DNA from: Pseudomonas tritici
GTDB taxonomy: Bacteria > Pseudomonadota > Gammaproteobacteria > Pseudomonadales > Pseudomonadaceae
Assembly: GCF_014268275.3 (NCBI RefSeq)
Contig: NZ_CP077084.1
Span: 1,798,001-1,862,000 of the forward strand
Length of the DNA stretch: 64,000 nucleotides
Reading direction: 5' to 3'
Under the pieces are notes generated by a model. It worked only from the letters and a program-made list of their open reading frames with translations, had not been told where the DNA came from and searched no databases. Shown piece after piece: positions 61,367 through 64,000 of this stretch. Every line of letters starts with the position of its first letter. Position 1 is the first letter of the stretch. The translations under genes and the position numbers were made by a program.

Positions 61367-61825
61367 TCAGTTCTCCAGAACGGCGAGCAGGCCAAGGGGC
61401 AGCGGCACATCCATGACTTTATCGAACAGCAGGTAAAGACCAATCGCCATCAGGCTGACGATCACCACACTGGGCAACCAGCGGCCGCCGTACAGGCGTG
61501 CCATCGGGATGCCGATCAGCATGCTGCTGAGGATGAAGCCCAGGGGTTCGAAGGTGCCGGCGAACACGATCAACAGCGCGACGCATACGCCGATCTTGAT
61601 CAAGGTGTCGCGGTCCAGAGCCGGTTCTTCTTCGGTGTGTTTGGTTGGCTGCGGGCGAATCAGCATATAGACCAGCGCCAGGCTCATCAGCCCGAGCATC
61701 AGCAGCGGGAAGGCGCGAGGCCCGACTGGCTCGTAGGAAAATGCTGCTTGATACGGCCAGGCCATCAGCGCGAGGCCAGCGCAGACCAGCAGCAACACGG
61801 CGGCGAAAATGCGTTGTAAGAGCAT
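61367..61825 (-). CDS. tctB: Tripartite tricarboxylate transporter small permease TctB
   Basis: 152 residues from the ATG at 61825 (GGAG six bases upstream). Four helices: FAAVLLLVCAGLALMAWPYQ, AFPLLMLGLMSLALVYMLI, LIKIGVCVALLIVFAGTFEP, SVVIVSLMAIGLYLLF. Variable sequence but typical of TctB in length and position between tctC and tctA. Confidence 0.88.
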   Translation of the reverse strand: MLLQRIFAAVLLLVCAGLALMAWPYQAAFSYEPVGPRAFPLLMLGLMSLALVYMLIRPQPTKHTEEEPALDRDTLIKIGVCVALLIVFAGTFEPLGFILSSMLIGIPMARLYGGRWLPSVVIVSLMAIGLYLLFDKVMDVPLPLGLLAVLEN

Positions 61826-61849
61826 AGGAAACTCCAGAGCCACCTTTTG

Positions 61850-61945
61850 CAGGAGCGAGCTTGCTCGCGAAGAACGTCAACGATAACGCGTGCTGTCTGG
61901 ATGCACGGGGTGTCTTTGAGTTCTTCGCGAGCGAGCTCGCTCCTA
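61850..61945. repeat. REP-like hairpin between tctC and tctB
   Basis: CAGGAGCGAGCTTGCTCGCG with AAGAACGTCAA at the left and TTCTTCGCGAGCGAGCTCGC with TCCTA at the right. It lies inside the operon and may stabilise the upstream tctC mRNA or lower tctBA expression. Confidence 0.78.
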
Positions 61946-61975
61946 CAGTTACAGTGGCATTGTGTGGCGGGGCGA

Positions 61976-62959
61976 TTACTGGATCAGGCCAAACTCTTTG
62001 GCCAGCACTTTGTAGTCAGCCACCTGTTTCTTCACGTAGGTGTCCAGTTCCGGGCCGGTCATGGCAAACGGGAACAGCTCGCGCTGGTCACGCAGCTTGG
62101 CGAACTCGTCGGAGGCCAGCAGCTTGTCGAAGGCGTCTTTCCACCAGGCGTAGTCGGCATCGCTGACTTTTGGCCCCAGGTAGAAACCGCGAACCACCGG
62201 CCAGACGATGTCGTAGCCTTGCTCTTTGGCGGTCGGAATATTCTTCATTTCCGGCTCATCCAGGCGCTGTTCGGAGAACACCGCCAGCAGGCGCATGTCG
62301 CCGCTCAAGATGTGCGGCATGGAGTCGGAGATGTCGGTACTGCCCACTTGGATGTGGCCGCCGAGCAGGGCGGTGGCGATTTCACCGCCGCCTTCCAAGG
62401 CCACATACCGCAGTTCGCGCGGGTTGATTCCGGCGGCTTTGGCGATCAGCGCGGTTTGCATCCAGTCCTGGCTGCCCACGGTACCGCCGGAACCGATCAC
62501 TACGCTGCCTGGATCTTTCTTCAAGGCTTTGACGAGATCGTCGAGGTTCTTGTAGGGCGAATCGGCTTTCACCGCGATGGCGCCGTAGCTGGTGCCGACC
62601 GCTGCCAACCAACGCACGGCGCTTTCATCGAAGCGACCGAACTTGCCTTGGGCCAGGTTCAACAGCGAACCGCTGGACCACGCAACCAGGGTGCCGCCGT
62701 CCGCAGGGCGTTGGGCGACCACCGCGTTATAGGCCACGGCACCCACGCCGCCAGGCATGTAGGTGACGCGCATCGGCTTGCTCAGCAGCTTCTGGTTGAC
62801 CAGCGCGCTTTGCGCCAGTTTGCAAGTAAGGTCAAAGCCGCCGCCAGGCGATGCTGGGGCGATACATTCCGGGCGCTTGGGTTCATCAGCGGCTAACAGT
62901 TGGCCGGCAAACAGCATGCAGCCAGCGGCGAGCGCGAATTTACGAAGGGAAGGGGTCAT
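61976..62959 (-). CDS. tctC: Tricarboxylate-binding periplasmic protein TctC
   Basis: 327 residues from the ATG at 62959 with GGAG upstream. Signal peptide LRKFALAAGCMLFAGQLLAA. Ligand-binding lobes show CIAPASPGGGFDLTCKLAQS, YMPGGVGAVAYNAVVAQRPA and GSGGTVGSQDWMQTALIAKA, the last being the TctC dicarboxylate/tricarboxylate signature. First gene of tctCBA-abrB, divergent from tctD, with a 232-bp regulatory gap. Confidence 0.92.
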   Translation of the reverse strand: MTPSLRKFALAAGCMLFAGQLLAADEPKRPECIAPASPGGGFDLTCKLAQSALVNQKLLSKPMRVTYMPGGVGAVAYNAVVAQRPADGGTLVAWSSGSLLNLAQGKFGRFDESAVRWLAAVGTSYGAIAVKADSPYKNLDDLVKALKKDPGSVVIGSGGTVGSQDWMQTALIAKAAGINPRELRYVALEGGGEIATALLGGHIQVGSTDISDSMPHILSGDMRLLAVFSEQRLDEPEMKNIPTAKEQGYDIVWPVVRGFYLGPKVSDADYAWWKDAFDKLLASDEFAKLRDQRELFPFAMTGPELDTYVKKQVADYKVLAKEFGLIQ

Positions 62960-63191
62960 GCCTGTCTCCATTATTGTTCTTATTGGGACGAAAACGCTTC
63001 GAGGCGTTTTTCGGCTGCTATCACTCAAATAGCTTGGCAGGCGTAACCTGCCGTAGCCGAATGCTAAAGCGCGAAGCTTTCACTAACCTTTCAGTCACCT
63101 TTCAATGTCTTCGGGCTTCACAGGGCAGGCGGCGCCTGTAAACTGCCCGGCAATGCGTGGTGCCGACCACGCCTGAATGAGGTAGAAATCC

Positions 63192-63863
63192 ATGCGTGTC
63201 TTGCTGGTTGAAGACCATCTGCAACTCGCCGAAAGTGTTGCGCAAGCGCTCAAGAGCACGGGTTTGACCGTTGACGTGCTGCACGACGGCGTGGCGGCGG
63301 ACCTGGCCCTGAGCAGCGAGGAATACGCGGCGGCGATACTCGATGTGGGGCTGCCACGCATGGATGGTTTCGAGGTGCTCGCGCGTTTGCGCGCCCGTGG
63401 AAAAAACCTGCCGGTGCTGATGTTGACGGCACGCAGTGATGTGAAGGACCGCGTACATGGCCTGAACCTGGGGGCTGACGACTACCTCGCCAAACCTTTC
63501 GAATTGACGGAGCTGGAGGCGCGGGTCAAGGCGTTGCTGCGGCGCAGCGTGTTGGGTGGCGAGCGTCAGCAGGCCTGCGGTGTGCTGGTCTACGACCTCG
63601 ACACCCGGCGTTTCACCGCGGGTGGCGAGCTGATGACGCTCACGTCCCGTGAGCAAGCAGTGCTCGAAGCGCTGATCGCTCGCCCGGGTCGGGTGATGAG
63701 CAAGGAGCAGTTAGCCTCCCAGGTGTTCGGCCTAGATGAGGAGGCTAGCCCGGATGCCATCGAAATCTACGTGCACCGCCTGCGCAAGAAACTCGACGGC
63801 CAGCCCATCGCTATCGTGACCTTTCGTGGCCTTGGGTACTTGCTGGAAGCTCGCGATGCATAA
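63192..63863 (+). CDS. tctD: Response regulator TctD (OmpR family)
   Basis: 223 residues. Receiver domain with the acidic pocket (LLVEDH) and phospho-acceptor Asp51 in AAILDVGLPRMDGFEVLARL, K in YLAKPFELTELE, then the winged helix (TLTSREQAVLEALIARPGRV, DAIEIYVHRLRKKLDGQPIA, TFRGLGYLLEA). Overlaps tctE by 8 bp. Expected to activate the divergent tctCBA operon in response to tricarboxylates. Confidence 0.92.
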   Translation: MRVLLVEDHLQLAESVAQALKSTGLTVDVLHDGVAADLALSSEEYAAAILDVGLPRMDGFEVLARLRARGKNLPVLMLTARSDVKDRVHGLNLGADDYLAKPFELTELEARVKALLRRSVLGGERQQACGVLVYDLDTRRFTAGGELMTLTSREQAVLEALIARPGRVMSKEQLASQVFGLDEEASPDAIEIYVHRLRKKLDGQPIAIVTFRGLGYLLEARDA

Positions 63864-64000
63864 GCCCAGCAGCCTGCGCTGGCGCCTGCTGTGGAACCTG
63901 GCGCTGCTGCTGGTGTTGTTGATGTTCGCCAGCGGCATGAGCGCCTACTGGAATGGCCGCGAGGCCGCTGATACCGCCTACGACCGCACACTGCTGGCGT
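63856..64000 (+). CDS. tctE: Sensor histidine kinase TctE (N-terminal fragment)
   Basis: Starts at the ATG at 63856 (MHKPSSLRWRLLWNLALLLV) inside the end of tctD and runs off the right edge. The visible 48 residues form the first membrane helix (LLWNLALLLVLLMFASGMSA) and the start of a periplasmic sensor. Assignment rests on position after tctD and the helix pattern. Confidence 0.85.
   Translation, partial: MHKPSSLRWRLLWNLALLLVLLMFASGMSAYWNGREAADTAYDRTLLA

Overview
The window looks like the chromosome of a fluorescent Pseudomonas of the P. fluorescens group. The evidence is a GC-rich codon style, an EmhABC/TtgABC-type efflux locus with its divergent TetR repressor, XenB, OlsBA, PhaG and FosA homologues that read like Pseudomonas core proteins, and many REP-type palindromes with GTGGGAGC...GCTCCCAC ends. 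I see no prophage, insertion sequence or CRISPR array. Species cannot be fixed from the sequence alone.

Layout. 0-3 kb: RND efflux pump genes (cut by the left edge) and repressor. 3.4-6.1 kb: old yellow enzyme, MFS exporter and ArsR regulator. 6.1-11.8 kb: AcpH, the ornithine-lipid genes olsB-olsA, a divergent serine hydrolase with a small partner, YceI and a cardiolipin-synthase-type PLD enzyme. 12-18 kb: periplasmic GH3 beta-glucosidase, LemA/TPM operon, a methyltransferase and an EamA exporter. 19.3-23.5 kb: a FecI-FecR-TonB receptor signalling set. 23.7-33.3 kb: SIR2-like DUF4917 protein, an alcohol dehydrogenase behind an ANR box, a LysR/CoA-transferase/HMG-CoA-lyase/MFS catabolic cluster, and fosA. 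33.4-47.3 kb: housekeeping and accessory genes (DUF4142, ogt, hicAB, two MFS exporters, a DUF6124-type gene behind a complex leader, tRNA-Gly, phaG, rsuA, a chemoreceptor, a 3-hydroxyisobutyryl-CoA-hydrolase-like protein). 47.4-48 kb: ung. 48.2-58.7 kb: an accessory island of three very large, related, signal-peptide-less beta-rich proteins, an autotransporter and a small lipoprotein. 58.8-64 kb: a TctCBA tricarboxylate transporter with an AbrB-like permease and the TctD/TctE two-component genes (tctE cut by the right edge).

Most interesting. (1) All three large beta-rich genes and the small lipoprotein gene are preceded by a 20-bp element of the form CT-N12-AG, closely resembling LuxR-family (lux/rhl) boxes. 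For the three large genes the box centre lies 105-111 bp from the start codon. This suggests a quorum-sensing-controlled set of undescribed proteins. (2) The DUF6124-like gene at 40.0 kb has a leader with duplicated TTAGTAG and GATCAAC segments that can compete for one complementary loop; the downstream copy touches the Shine-Dalgarno. It looks like an RNA switch or structured repeat. (3) Back-to-back Pho boxes lie between olsBA and a serine hydrolase gene, and there is a perfect ANR site before the alcohol dehydrogenase gene. All regulatory calls rest on reading motifs by eye; no searches were run.
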